The notes under the pieces are model-generated. The model saw nothing but the letters and a program-made list of their open reading frames with translations, had not been told where the DNA came from and made no database searches. From the NCBI GenBank assembly GCA_049602155.1, contig JBMYRH010000033.1, forward strand, positions 1-56,250: a DNA stretch of 56,250 bases. Reading direction: 5' to 3'. Positions 1 through 7,330 of the stretch are shown here, piece after piece. The position numbers and the translations under genes were made by a program. Every line of letters begins with the position of its first letter. The first letter of the stretch is position 1. The stretch comes from JBMYRH01 sp049602155 (GTDB lineage: Bacteria > Myxococcota_A > UBA9042 > PHBI01 > JBMYRH01).

Positions 1-394
1 TTCATTAAAGAAGGCATCGGCATAGTCTTGTGTCTCCACACCGGGCTTCGCAGACCAGATAGACAGCGCGGGATATAGACTGTTGCTGGGTGGCGCTTCG
101 CCCTCCCTCGTCCAGTGGCAGAGTCGGTCTTGAAAAACCCGACGCAGGGCGCCCACCCCGCTGTCAGTCACGCCTTTTCCTCGGTCTACCCGATAATACA
201 GATAGCGTTGCTGCCACTCCCACCACTCTTGTGCAACGGCATCAGGTGCTCCTCTGTTAAGACCGATGTCATGAGGCTATGATGGCGACCACGGGCCCAA
301 GCGGCAAGCCGACGAGGGAGTTCATCTCAATCGGCAGATTAGTCAGTCGATGCTCCACTCGGTTGATGACCGGAAAGGGACGATGCCGAGTCAT
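1..394 (-). pseudogene. Frameshifted gene remnant or partial gene, off left edge
   Basis: On the reverse strand a frame is open from 276 to the left edge and reads like real protein: Trp-rich (EWWEWQQRYLYYRVDRG), then RRVFQDRLCHW and LYPALSIWSAKPG. It has no ATG, and an in-frame TAG sits at 277-279. Immediately upstream, in a different frame, an ATG at 394 opens 41 codons (containing RLTNLPIEMNSLVG) that end in TGA at 269-271. The simplest reading is one gene with a frameshift near 270-276. I do not recognise the family; the NLP...LVG stretch only vaguely recalls the start of AfsR/LuxR-type NTPase regions. Whether the C-terminal frame continues intact cannot be judged because it leaves the window. 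Confidence 0.4.
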
Positions 395-629
395 CTTCGC
401 GATGCACGTTCCTGGGCACTTGAAAGGCCTTCTCTGAGGGCTACGATGCGCTCAGAGGTCATGTTAGATCGGTGTTCGCCGTGATTCGCGCCGGGGTCAC
501 GAGAGGCGTTTACATGACATCTTCAGCGCCCAGTATGGCTTCCTTCGGTCGCCGGAGCTTGCTCATCTACGCTTCTCATGACGCTGCATTGCAGACGTGG
601 ACCTTCACGACTAGAGTCATTGCTCTCTC
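395..629. other. Intergenic, no gene seen
   Basis: No convincing reading frame, tRNA or hairpin. It lies between a decayed reverse-strand gene and the forward kinase-like gene, so the promoter for the latter should be here, but I see no clear -35/-10 pair. Confidence 0.4.
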
Positions 630-1286
630 ATGAGGCGTCGGATTCGATATCGAGGCGTGACGGTAGAAAAGCGCTATGAGCGTTCACACCTTTTGGTGGA
701 CGACGCGGGTCTTATCGCGCGGACCGAGTGCATTGCAGCCCTGTCTCGCGTCCACGCAGCCATCCCAGAGACCACGTTCCATGTGGAGGAGGACAGTGTG
801 CGCCTGGTGCAGGCGCGCATTTTCGACCTTGAGCGCGTCAGTCCGGGTGACATCAGGGTCCTGCCCGCCCTCCGAGAACTGGCCCTATGCCTCGATGCGA
901 TCGCGCCTCAAATCGTCCATGGCGACCTCTGTCGCAAAAACGTCCTCTTTAACGGCGAGCGCCTCTACCTCGTGGACTGGGAGCCTGCGCTTCTGCAGCG
1001 CCGTGAGGGCCGGGTCACATGGTGTTACACCGAGCCCTACATCTCGCTTGGGGACATCGGGCGTGACGCACTAACCACCGAGACCGACAAGCTCGGCTTC
1101 TTCTTTCTCTGCCTGACCCTTCGGCACGGGCCCGGGCGGATCGCGCAGACACGCGCTCTCATTCGAGCGCGTCGCCACGTGCAGCGATGTATGACACCCG
1201 TCGACGAAGCCACCTTCATGACCTTGAGCTTCGGTGAGCTCGTCGAACTGGCTGAGCACTTCCCGGACTGGCGGGTCAGTGGCTAA
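630..1286 (+). CDS. Minimal protein-kinase-fold phosphotransferase-like protein
   Basis: 218 aa. The C-lobe signature of the kinase/APH fold is clear: HGDLCRKNVLF at residues 97-107 (catalytic-loop H-G-D...N, with D99 and N104) and LVDWEP at 114-119, where D116 sits in the DFG-equivalent position. A TEPYISLGD stretch followed by TDKLGFFFLCL resembles the activation segment and helix F of Ser/Thr kinases. The N-lobe is very short (under 60 residues before the linker); the only candidate for the ATP-binding lysine is K14 in VTVEKRY, and no glycine-rich loop is seen. The true substrate (protein, sugar or small molecule) cannot be told. ATG at 630 is the first possible start after an in-frame TAG, but no good Shine-Dalgarno precedes it. 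A compact active kinase, a pseudokinase or a 5'-truncated gene are all possible. Confidence 0.65.
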   Translation: MRRRIRYRGVTVEKRYERSHLLVDDAGLIARTECIAALSRVHAAIPETTFHVEEDSVRLVQARIFDLERVSPGDIRVLPALRELALCLDAIAPQIVHGDLCRKNVLFNGERLYLVDWEPALLQRREGRVTWCYTEPYISLGDIGRDALTTETDKLGFFFLCLTLRHGPGRIAQTRALIRARRHVQRCMTPVDEATFMTLSFGELVELAEHFPDWRVSG

Positions 1287-1463
1287 GCGCTTGGTGCTGC
1301 CTCAGTGACCCTCGCGCCAGCTATTGCGATTGGGCTCACGCCAGCCATCGACACCGGGGATAGTCTCAGCGGCGACGCTGCTCGGAATACCGAACTCAGC
1401 ATCGCGCCGCCTCCCCGACCTCGGACTGGATAAGAGGAGAGGAGCTCTGAACCCGAGGCGATG

Positions 1464-1494
1464 CTGAGGCCCCGAGATAAGGTCGGGGCCTCAG
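1464..1494 (-). terminator. Hairpin terminator with 12-bp perfect stem
   Basis: CTGAGGCCCCGA at 1464-1475 pairs perfectly with TCGGGGCCTCAG at 1483-1494 around a 7-nt loop (GATAAGG). It lies 7 nt beyond the stop of the reverse-strand gene at 1501 and about 180 nt past the kinase-like gene, so it could stop transcription from both sides. No U-tract follows on either strand. Confidence 0.6.
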
Positions 1495-1500
1495 TGACAT

Positions 1501-1815
1501 CTAGCCTTTGAAGGCGTCAAAGTTGGCCTTGAGGAGCGCGACGTAGTTCTCGATGGCGGAGAAGAGCTGCATCTTGCCCATGTCCGTGTAATCGGCCACG
1601 CGGACAGCGAGCATATCCTCCTGCATCTCCTCGGCGACCTGGTGCATACGGTCGAGGAGCGCCACGACGGGCGAGTCCGCGCCGTCCAATGCCGCGATCT
1701 CGTTGCGTGCGGCGCGCGCGTTATCCCTCAACTCCATGACCTCTTGTGGGCTGACATGCCCATCGGCGTAGACTTTGTCCAGGATTGCCTGTGTTTTTCC
1801 GCTGACTGCGCTCAT
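1501..1815 (-). CDS. Small helical protein of unknown function
   Basis: 104 aa from the ATG at 1815, chosen because a GAGG lies 6 nt upstream; the longer frame back to 1857 adds residues that overlap this ribosome-binding site. The sequence is mostly predicted helix with acidic character and begins MSAVSGKTQAILDKVYADGH. The segment YADGHVSPQEVMELRDN resembles the loop-helix of EF-hand-like or TerB-like bundles, but one loop alone is not diagnostic. There is no signal peptide or membrane segment, so it is probably cytoplasmic. It is transcribed alone, with a strong hairpin right after the stop. I do not recognise the family. Confidence 0.7.
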   Translation of the reverse strand: MSAVSGKTQAILDKVYADGHVSPQEVMELRDNARAARNEIAALDGADSPVVALLDRMHQVAEEMQEDMLAVRVADYTDMGKMQLFSAIENYVALLKANFDAFKG

Positions 1816-1996
1816 GTGATGCCTCGATTCTTTCAGTGATTGGGACGCTGGAGCCACAAGGTCCAGCGTGCGGGCACGTTATGCTCGGGGTTTCCATTTG
1901 TCTAGACCCGCCTGAGGCTTTTCATGTGTCAAAACTCGACGCCGGGTTTTCATGGATTTGGACTCGGTCTACCCCGAGGGTCTCCTCGAGTCAGCC

Positions 1997-2080
1997 GGAC
2001 CTCATCTAGCTGCCGAAACAGGCCGCTATACGAAGTGCCTACGCCAGATTGATTTGCCACGCCCGAGTCGAGTCGCGCCT
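1997..2080 (+). mobile_element. IS91-like element 3' end remnant (copy 1)
   Basis: The stretch beginning GGACCTCATCTAGC and ending near AGTCGCGCC aligns by eye with the region just after the transposase stop at 11556-11640, and with 29511-29597: all three share a GAYCTYRTCTAGC start, CAGGYCGC, then TGCCAC...CGGTCGA-like sequence about 60 nt on. Only the tail of the element is left here; no transposase coding is visible upstream. Confidence 0.5.
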
Positions 2081-2199
2081 TACCCTCGGCAATGGTAACG
2101 TCGCGTTACACCCGAGAGAGGACCTCGACGTCACGGTTCACACCCAGTCTAGAGTGTGCGTTTCCTTGGGGCGCGCGACTTAATGGGAATGGTCAACTC

Positions 2200-4413
2200 A
2201 TGAGACTTCGCAGCAGTACTATCGACGCCCTTCATTGCGGTCTTGCCGGGGATGAGCATTGGAGTGAGCGCACCGAGGATGCCTTGCTCTTCTACCGCTT
2301 GCGCAATGACATCTCTCATCTACTGGCCGCTGGTAAGGACGACGCAGCCGTGGCTCGCCTCGAACGATTCGACGCGCTCCGCGCCCGCTTTCTATTGTCG
2401 CCTCGAAAGGCCTACGAAGTCGTTTCCCGTGACCTTGAAGCGGTTCATAAACGGGTCGACGACGCACACAAGCAGCGCATCATACCGTGGCTTTCGTTCT
2501 GGCGTTCCAGGGGTGCCGTTGTGTCGCAGCACTTCAAAGACACGTCAGTCATCTTGGCTGCGTTGACGCAGGCTGCTGCCGAGCACGGCGACGATTCACC
2601 CGTCTCGGCCGCAGCAGAAGCTTGGATTGATCGCCACACGCCAAACGCTCTATGGATTCGGCGCTCCCATCGGCCCACTCGATGGCTCGGAGATGCTGGG
2701 GCATTGCGGACGCTGCTTTTAAAACCCCATTCGCGTTTTGGGCTCGCTGAGGTTTCACGTGAACGTGTCGCCCTGGCGTCGGCTGATGGGCTCTCTGTGA
2801 TCGAGCTTCGAAGCGGAGAGCAGACGCCGTACGGCACAGGTAGCTGCAGAGCAGTCTTTTCTGGCCCTGAACCGGACACCTTTCTGAGCTTGAGTGCATC
2901 AGCACTTGCCCTTTGGTCCCATGGTGAATCCACCCCCACCTGGCAAAGGGATCTCCCTACCCTTGGGGCGCTTCAAGGCGTGCTCATGACAGAGACTCAC
3001 ATGGTGCTCTGGGATGAGACGGGGCATGCCGCTTGGGCTGATTTGGACACGGGCATAGCGTTTGGAGTTGAAAGCACAGACGGCTTGCCCTTTCGCGGCG
3101 CCACGGCCTGCGGTGATGAGATGGTCGGGCTTTGGACGGACAGTCGACTTTGCGTCTTTGCCCTCGTCGATGGCGACCTGCATGAAACGCTTTTTCCCGA
3201 CAAGGACATCTTTCTAGGCGCCGTTGGACTGGATTCAGAGTGCCTACTCGCCTGGTCTGTCGACGTTGATCCGGACCTCATCGTCTCGTCACTTGCGGAA
3301 GATGTCCGCGGGTGTCTCACGACAGATATCGGCGACATGATTCAAGACACCTCTATCGTGGAATGGAATTTTCATGAGGGGTGGCTTGAGAGAACCTTTA
3401 ACGATGACGATCGTCACTTTGCCCAAGCACCCGCCCTCGTGCAGTCGCGACCAAGTGCGTTGGTCAAAGACGACCATTGGTTTCCCTTCACCATGACCCG
3501 GAGCATGGATGGCCGCCTCTTTGGCGTGACGCTCGACGGCACTGTCATCGATGTCCGTCGCACGGCTGAAGGCCTCACAGCGTGGCCCCGTTTTGGTCTT
3601 GATGCGATTCCCGATGCGCTATTTGTCACTCGAACGCATCGACTCGTCTCATGGTCAGAATATCTCGGGCACGTTAACGCTCATGGCAAAGAGCTGGGCG
3701 GACATATCTCTGAGCTTGAGGGCGTTGTGAGTCTCGGAGACGGTTTCGCGAGCTGGGATGTGAGTGGCGTCGTTCAGATCTGGGGTCCGGCGCCTAAGTC
3801 ATCGCCAAAAGAAGGCTCCATAGAAGGCGGACTCACTCACCGCAGGGCGCAATTCTTGAAACGGTTGAATGAGCCCATGGATGACCTCGACCTCACAACT
3901 TGCGGTGGCTATGAATTTCGGGACTGTGCAGACGGGTTCGAGCTCGTGCGAAGCTTAGGTGAAGTGAGGATGGCGACTTGGTTCACTGTGCCCGGGTATG
4001 AGCCCCTTCTGCTCAATGAGAGTGGCACGATGGGCGTCCAATCCAGCACCTCTGTATCCAGCCATGAGCTTCAACTCTTTCGAGGAAATGAACGAATGAG
4101 TATGACGGCGCTCATGGCCACTGATGACCATGATCGACCAAGTACACCCCATCAAAACAAGCGAGCCGAGGTGGAATCGAGGTTTAGGGGCGTCCTGGAA
4201 AAAGGGAAGCTCACCCGCATGTTCTCGCTAATGGGGCCTCGGGAGGAGGCTGTCATTGCGAGGTATCTTGGTCTTAACCCCGGTCAGTTAGCCAAGCCGA
4301 AAGGGGCGGGGCCCGACGACGACAAAGCGCGCAAGCGCATCCAATCCATCGAAGCCAAAGCGTTGAGTAAGCTCCGCTTAAAGAAGCGCCCCAAATTGCC
4401 CGAGACGGAGTGA
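2200..4413 (+). CDS. Propeller-like protein with C-terminal sigma-70 region 4-like segment
   Basis: 737 aa from the ATG at 2200. The frame stays open back to 2092, but those 36 residues overlap IS debris and look non-coding. Residues about 1-165 are helical (DALLFYRLRNDISHLLAAG...). Residues about 165-570 are a beta-rich series of short strands with W, G and D turns (LALWSHGESTPTW, MVLWDETGHAAWADLDTG, FASWDVSGVVQIWG) that looks like a divergent beta-propeller. The last 60 residues contain GPREEAVIARYLGL and then RKRIQSIEAKALSKLR, which match the two helices of sigma-70 region 4.2 (PREE.V...R.G; R.RI.QIEAKAL.KLR). The segment between them lacks the usual TLEEVG and is replaced by a Lys/Pro/Gly/Asp stretch. 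No regions 2 or 3 exist, so this is not a normal sigma factor. It precedes the LRR gene by 124 nt and may be co-transcribed. Confidence 0.75.
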   Translation: MRLRSSTIDALHCGLAGDEHWSERTEDALLFYRLRNDISHLLAAGKDDAAVARLERFDALRARFLLSPRKAYEVVSRDLEAVHKRVDDAHKQRIIPWLSFWRSRGAVVSQHFKDTSVILAALTQAAAEHGDDSPVSAAAEAWIDRHTPNALWIRRSHRPTRWLGDAGALRTLLLKPHSRFGLAEVSRERVALASADGLSVIELRSGEQTPYGTGSCRAVFSGPEPDTFLSLSASALALWSHGESTPTWQRDLPTLGALQGVLMTETHMVLWDETGHAAWADLDTGIAFGVESTDGLPFRGATACGDEMVGLWTDSRLCVFALVDGDLHETLFPDKDIFLGAVGLDSECLLAWSVDVDPDLIVSSLAEDVRGCLTTDIGDMIQDTSIVEWNFHEGWLERTFNDDDRHFAQAPALVQSRPSALVKDDHWFPFTMTRSMDGRLFGVTLDGTVIDVRRTAEGLTAWPRFGLDAIPDALFVTRTHRLVSWSEYLGHVNAHGKELGGHISELEGVVSLGDGFASWDVSGVVQIWGPAPKSSPKEGSIEGGLTHRRAQFLKRLNEPMDDLDLTTCGGYEFRDCADGFELVRSLGEVRMATWFTVPGYEPLLLNESGTMGVQSSTSVSSHELQLFRGNERMSMTALMATDDHDRPSTPHQNKRAEVESRFRGVLEKGKLTRMFSLMGPREEAVIARYLGLNPGQLAKPKGAGPDDDKARKRIQSIEAKALSKLRLKKRPKLPETE

Positions 4414-4537
4414 GGTCTGGCGGCGCATAAAAGCTTTCAATTGGAACTCGACTCCTAATTGCAGCGCACGTCCAGCTGATGCTCAGATGACGGGAGCTTA
4501 GAAAGCGAGAAGAATACAGGACATGTAGGAGTGGAGG

Positions 4538-5689
4538 ATGGATATCAATCACATCGAACACATACGACGCTTGCTTGTGAGTCGCGACCTGGCGGAACGT
4601 CAGCAGGGGTATGAGCGTGCTCTCAGCTTCGGCGATTTATCAGCAGTCCTCGGCGAAACCCTTGTAAGTGATGGTGTTGTGGAAGTTCCGTTTACGGACG
4701 TAAACGCGACCATTATCCAATGTCTGCTCACGTTGCCGACCTATCAAGACTACGCCGAACTTAGCGTACGGATTGAGCTACCCAAAGGCACGTATCGGCA
4801 GCCTACATGGCAACTCTGGCGGGATAAAAGCGCGTCAATGGAGCCTCATCTCGGTATTACGCGCTTAGACATCAGTAAGTCTGACATAGAGAGTGCTGCT
4901 GAACTTGCCGTGTTCACAAAACTCAATCGGCTCAGCCTCGCGAGCCTCAGGAAGCTGTCCACGCTTGGCGACATCAGTGCACTCGAAGAGTTGACCTATT
5001 TCGAGGTGTTTCAGTGCGAGGCGCTAGCATCCATCGCTACGCTATCGACGCTTACAAGCCTCAAAGAGCTCCATTTGTGTGGGTGCGGCCCAATCGATGA
5101 CAATCTCTTCGAAGACATCGGCTTTCTTGAGCCTCTTGAGGCGCTGGAGCGCTTGAGTATGAACGATGTTCCACCCTATTCCTTTGGCTTCCGTGGTTGG
5201 GACTACGGCATCTCCAAGCTGACGAAGCTGACATCTCTAGCGCTCGAACATTATCGAGCCGTCGACCTTTCACCCGGTGAAGATGCGGCTGCGCAGCTCA
5301 TCGTCTCTTCCTTGCGCTCATTGTCACTCAGTTACAGCCGCGCACTCACCGACCTCGACGGTCTTGTTGTTGGCAACGCGTGCAGCCATGACTTCCTTGA
5401 TGACGTAGATGATGACGAACGTCGTGGACTGATTGAGCGTCGACCCAGGTTAGCTGACTTGGAATCGCTGGAAGTCATCGAGTGCACAGAGCTTCTCAAC
5501 ATTGACGCTATCGCGTGGCTCGACACGCTCACAACGATCGACCTTAGAGGGTGCGCCAAGTTACCGCAGACTTGGCAAAAACGGCATGAAGGCCGTGAGT
5601 CCTGTGACGCATTGCGCGCCGACATTCGGCAGCAGCCCTCGCAAGACCGCTTCGTGCGGCTTCAGCAGATGACGGGGCTGGCACTCTAG
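4538..5689 (+). CDS. Leucine-rich-repeat protein
   Basis: 383 aa. AGGAG lies 6 nt before the ATG. Residues 1-100 form a non-repeat, helix-then-strand N-terminal region. From about residue 105 irregular LRRs follow: ITRLDISKSDI, LNRLSLASLRKL, LTYFEVFQCEAL, LKELHLCGCGPI, LERLSMNDV, LTSLALEHYRAV, LRSLSLSYSRAL, LESLEVIECTEL and LTTIDLRGCAKL. The pattern LxxLxLxxCxxL is closest to cysteine-containing LRRs. There is no signal peptide or membrane span, so the protein should be cytoplasmic and serve protein-protein binding. It follows the propeller/sigma4-like gene in the same direction; a regulatory pair is conceivable but not shown. A 5-bp hairpin (CAGGG/CCCTG, 5690-5703) follows the stop. Confidence 0.75.
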   Translation: MDINHIEHIRRLLVSRDLAERQQGYERALSFGDLSAVLGETLVSDGVVEVPFTDVNATIIQCLLTLPTYQDYAELSVRIELPKGTYRQPTWQLWRDKSASMEPHLGITRLDISKSDIESAAELAVFTKLNRLSLASLRKLSTLGDISALEELTYFEVFQCEALASIATLSTLTSLKELHLCGCGPIDDNLFEDIGFLEPLEALERLSMNDVPPYSFGFRGWDYGISKLTKLTSLALEHYRAVDLSPGEDAAAQLIVSSLRSLSLSYSRALTDLDGLVVGNACSHDFLDDVDDDERRGLIERRPRLADLESLEVIECTELLNIDAIAWLDTLTTIDLRGCAKLPQTWQKRHEGRESCDALRADIRQQPSQDRFVRLQQMTGLAL

Positions 5690-5768
5690 ACAGGGTCGTC
5701 CCTGTCCTCGGCGACCTCTGCCCTGCTCAATCAACTTCCGGGTTTGGACCTGAGAACACACAAACGCT

Positions 5769-5867
5769 CTAGAGCACGTCGGCGATGAGCGTCTCAAGCT
5801 CGTTCATCGAGAATGGCTTGCTCAGGTGCGCGCTAGGGGCTGCAATGGTCTCACCGCCTTCAGGTGT
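5769..5867 (-). pseudogene. C-terminal remnant of a response-regulator receiver domain
   Basis: The reverse strand ends in the reading HLSKPFSMNELETLIADVL-stop (TAG at 5769-5771), preceded by TPEGGETIAAPSA. KPF with its preceding hydrophobic residue and the final amphipathic helix are the alpha4-beta5-alpha5 end of CheY-like receiver domains. The phosphoacceptor aspartate and the rest of the domain are missing, because a proline-iminopeptidase remnant in another frame takes over at about 5860. This is a truncated tail, probably of a hybrid histidine kinase or a response regulator. Confidence 0.6.
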
Positions 5868-6249
5868 TGAGCCGCGCTTCTTTGGCCATCTGATCGCTCG
5901 CTTGCACCAAAGCCCTTGAGATGGGCGGCTCGCTGTTGGAGTGCCCGGCGGCCTCGACGAACTCGATGGTCACGTTGTCTTGAGCGCCGGCCTCTTTCAG
6001 GGCGTGATAGAGGCGCCAGGCCGCCCGGGGCAGGCACACCGAGTCATTACGGCCGTGCACAATGTGGATGCGGTGGTCTTTGATCCGCGCGACGTCGTCG
6101 AGGAGCTGCCCGCGACGCATGAAGCCGCCCCGGAGCATGTAGTGCACCTCAAGCGCGGCGAAGGGGACGAGGACCTCTGGGGACGCCATCGTCTGCGCGA
6201 TGCGCTCTGGGTTGGCGTGCAAGTGAGAGATGGAGAGCTCGTAGGGCAT
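5860..6249 (-). pseudogene. C-terminal half of a proline iminopeptidase (S33)
   Basis: The reverse frame from an ATG at 6249 reads MPYELSISHLHANPE, LEVHYMLRGGF, then RIHIVHGRNDSVCLP (catalytic Asp region) and VEAAGHSNSEPPISRALVQA (catalytic His region). These match the C-terminal part of prolyl aminopeptidases (usual IENHYF, IVHGRYD.VCP, AGHS.EP). The N-terminal half with the oxyanion HGGPG and the nucleophile GGSWG is absent; upstream sequence in frame is low-complexity (RRRGRPHSPAHP). With 130 residues of a family that is about 315 long and no nucleophile, it cannot be an active peptidase. Confidence 0.75.
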
Positions 6250-6379
6250 TGTCTGAAGCGGGGGCGTGAGGAAGGGGTGAGCGGGGCTATGGGGACGGCC
6301 CCGGCGACGGCTCTGAGTGCTTCCCATGGGGAGATGAAGCTGTCACAACGGGAGCTGTGTTCGAAAGGGGGCGAAAGAC

Positions 6380-6808
6380 CTAAGCGCCAGGATCAACCTG
6401 AGGGAGTTCGTAGGCGTAGTCGCCAAGCATACCCTCCAAATCACCATAGTCGCTGTAGCCCCACCAGCACTTGTCGCCGTCGCTATTGAGCTCAGTCCAT
6501 ACGTCGAGGGTGTGCCCACCTTCGTATACGGCGTGCACCTTGGTGGAAAAGAACTGCTTTGTGGTCGTCATGGCGTTGTAGTCTTGGATGTCGGACCGAT
6601 CGGCGGGCACTTCGGAGAAAACACCGCAGACATATCCCTTAAGGCTCTGTTGTTCGACCGCCTTTTGGAGATCCTCTTCCGTTGGGGTGCACTCGCCCTC
6701 TTCGCGGGTGTGCCAAAAATAGACTTTCAAAAGTTTAGGCTGTGCCACTCTTTCACTCTCTTTGCTCGTGTCGATCTTCGCCGAGGCTATGTCGCTTTCA
6801 CAAGCCAC
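6380..6808 (-). CDS. Hypothetical protein
   Basis: 142 aa from a GTG at 6808; no strong ribosome-binding site, so a shorter start is possible. The sequence is acidic and starts MACESDIASAKIDTSKE. It has a beta-rich middle (LLKVYFWHTREEGE, YVCGVFSEVP, KVHAVYEGGHTLDVWTELN) and a Trp/Tyr-rich end (CWWGYSDYGDLEGMLG). It has no signal peptide, membrane span or recognised domain. It reads convergently with the LRR gene across the remnants at 5769-6249. Its composition is consistent with a real gene, but I know no family. Confidence 0.6.
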   Translation of the reverse strand: MACESDIASAKIDTSKESERVAQPKLLKVYFWHTREEGECTPTEEDLQKAVEQQSLKGYVCGVFSEVPADRSDIQDYNAMTTTKQFFSTKVHAVYEGGHTLDVWTELNSDGDKCWWGYSDYGDLEGMLGDYAYELPQVDPGA

Positions 6809-7330
6809 GCTTCAATGCGTGTTCAAGGTAACACAATTGGTTCCGGCTGAAGTTGCTAGCTCGTTTGATTAGTTTAGCAGCTGGTCCGCCCCAGCGACAC
6901 GTGGGTTCGCAGCTGATGGGCGGCGTCCACTCACTGACAACACCTGGATAGTTCCGGATGTCTGAGGTCACTTGAGAAAAGCGCACGGACACCGTGTCCT
7001 GGCGTCATGTCGCAAGGTCCGCCCGATAGGCGCCATGAGAACGCTGCAACTACGCGAGGGAGCCGAACCTAGATAGGTGGACCCCGGTCGCCGCGGCCGA
7101 GTGTCGCCCCAACCTGAACCGCGTGTTTTCGGCCGAGCGTCGTTGGCGGCGCTGTGGGTGCGTTCCTCCGTCCTGCAGCCTCTGCCTTCGCTCGGAGGGC
7201 GGCCTAGCATGCATGGCCTTGGGTCGGCGGTAATACGGAGGTGTGGCGGCCGCCGCTTGACGCACATGACTGCTATGACATTGACTTAGTGCGCAATACG
7301 TTCGGCCCGTTTCGTTATGCGGAGTTCATC
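6809..7330. other. Long intergenic region, no gene supported
   Basis: This is a divergent promoter region for the reverse hypothetical gene and the forward zinc-ribbon gene. Short frames on both strands are proline/arginine-rich and look like noise. TTGACT at about 7281 could be a -35 element, but no matching -10 is evident. The forward frame of the next gene is open back to 7241, yet those residues do not look coding. Confidence 0.35.

Noticed and set aside
5941..6489. 182-codon plus frame
   Set aside because: Antisense to the proline-iminopeptidase remnant, which has recognisable family motifs.
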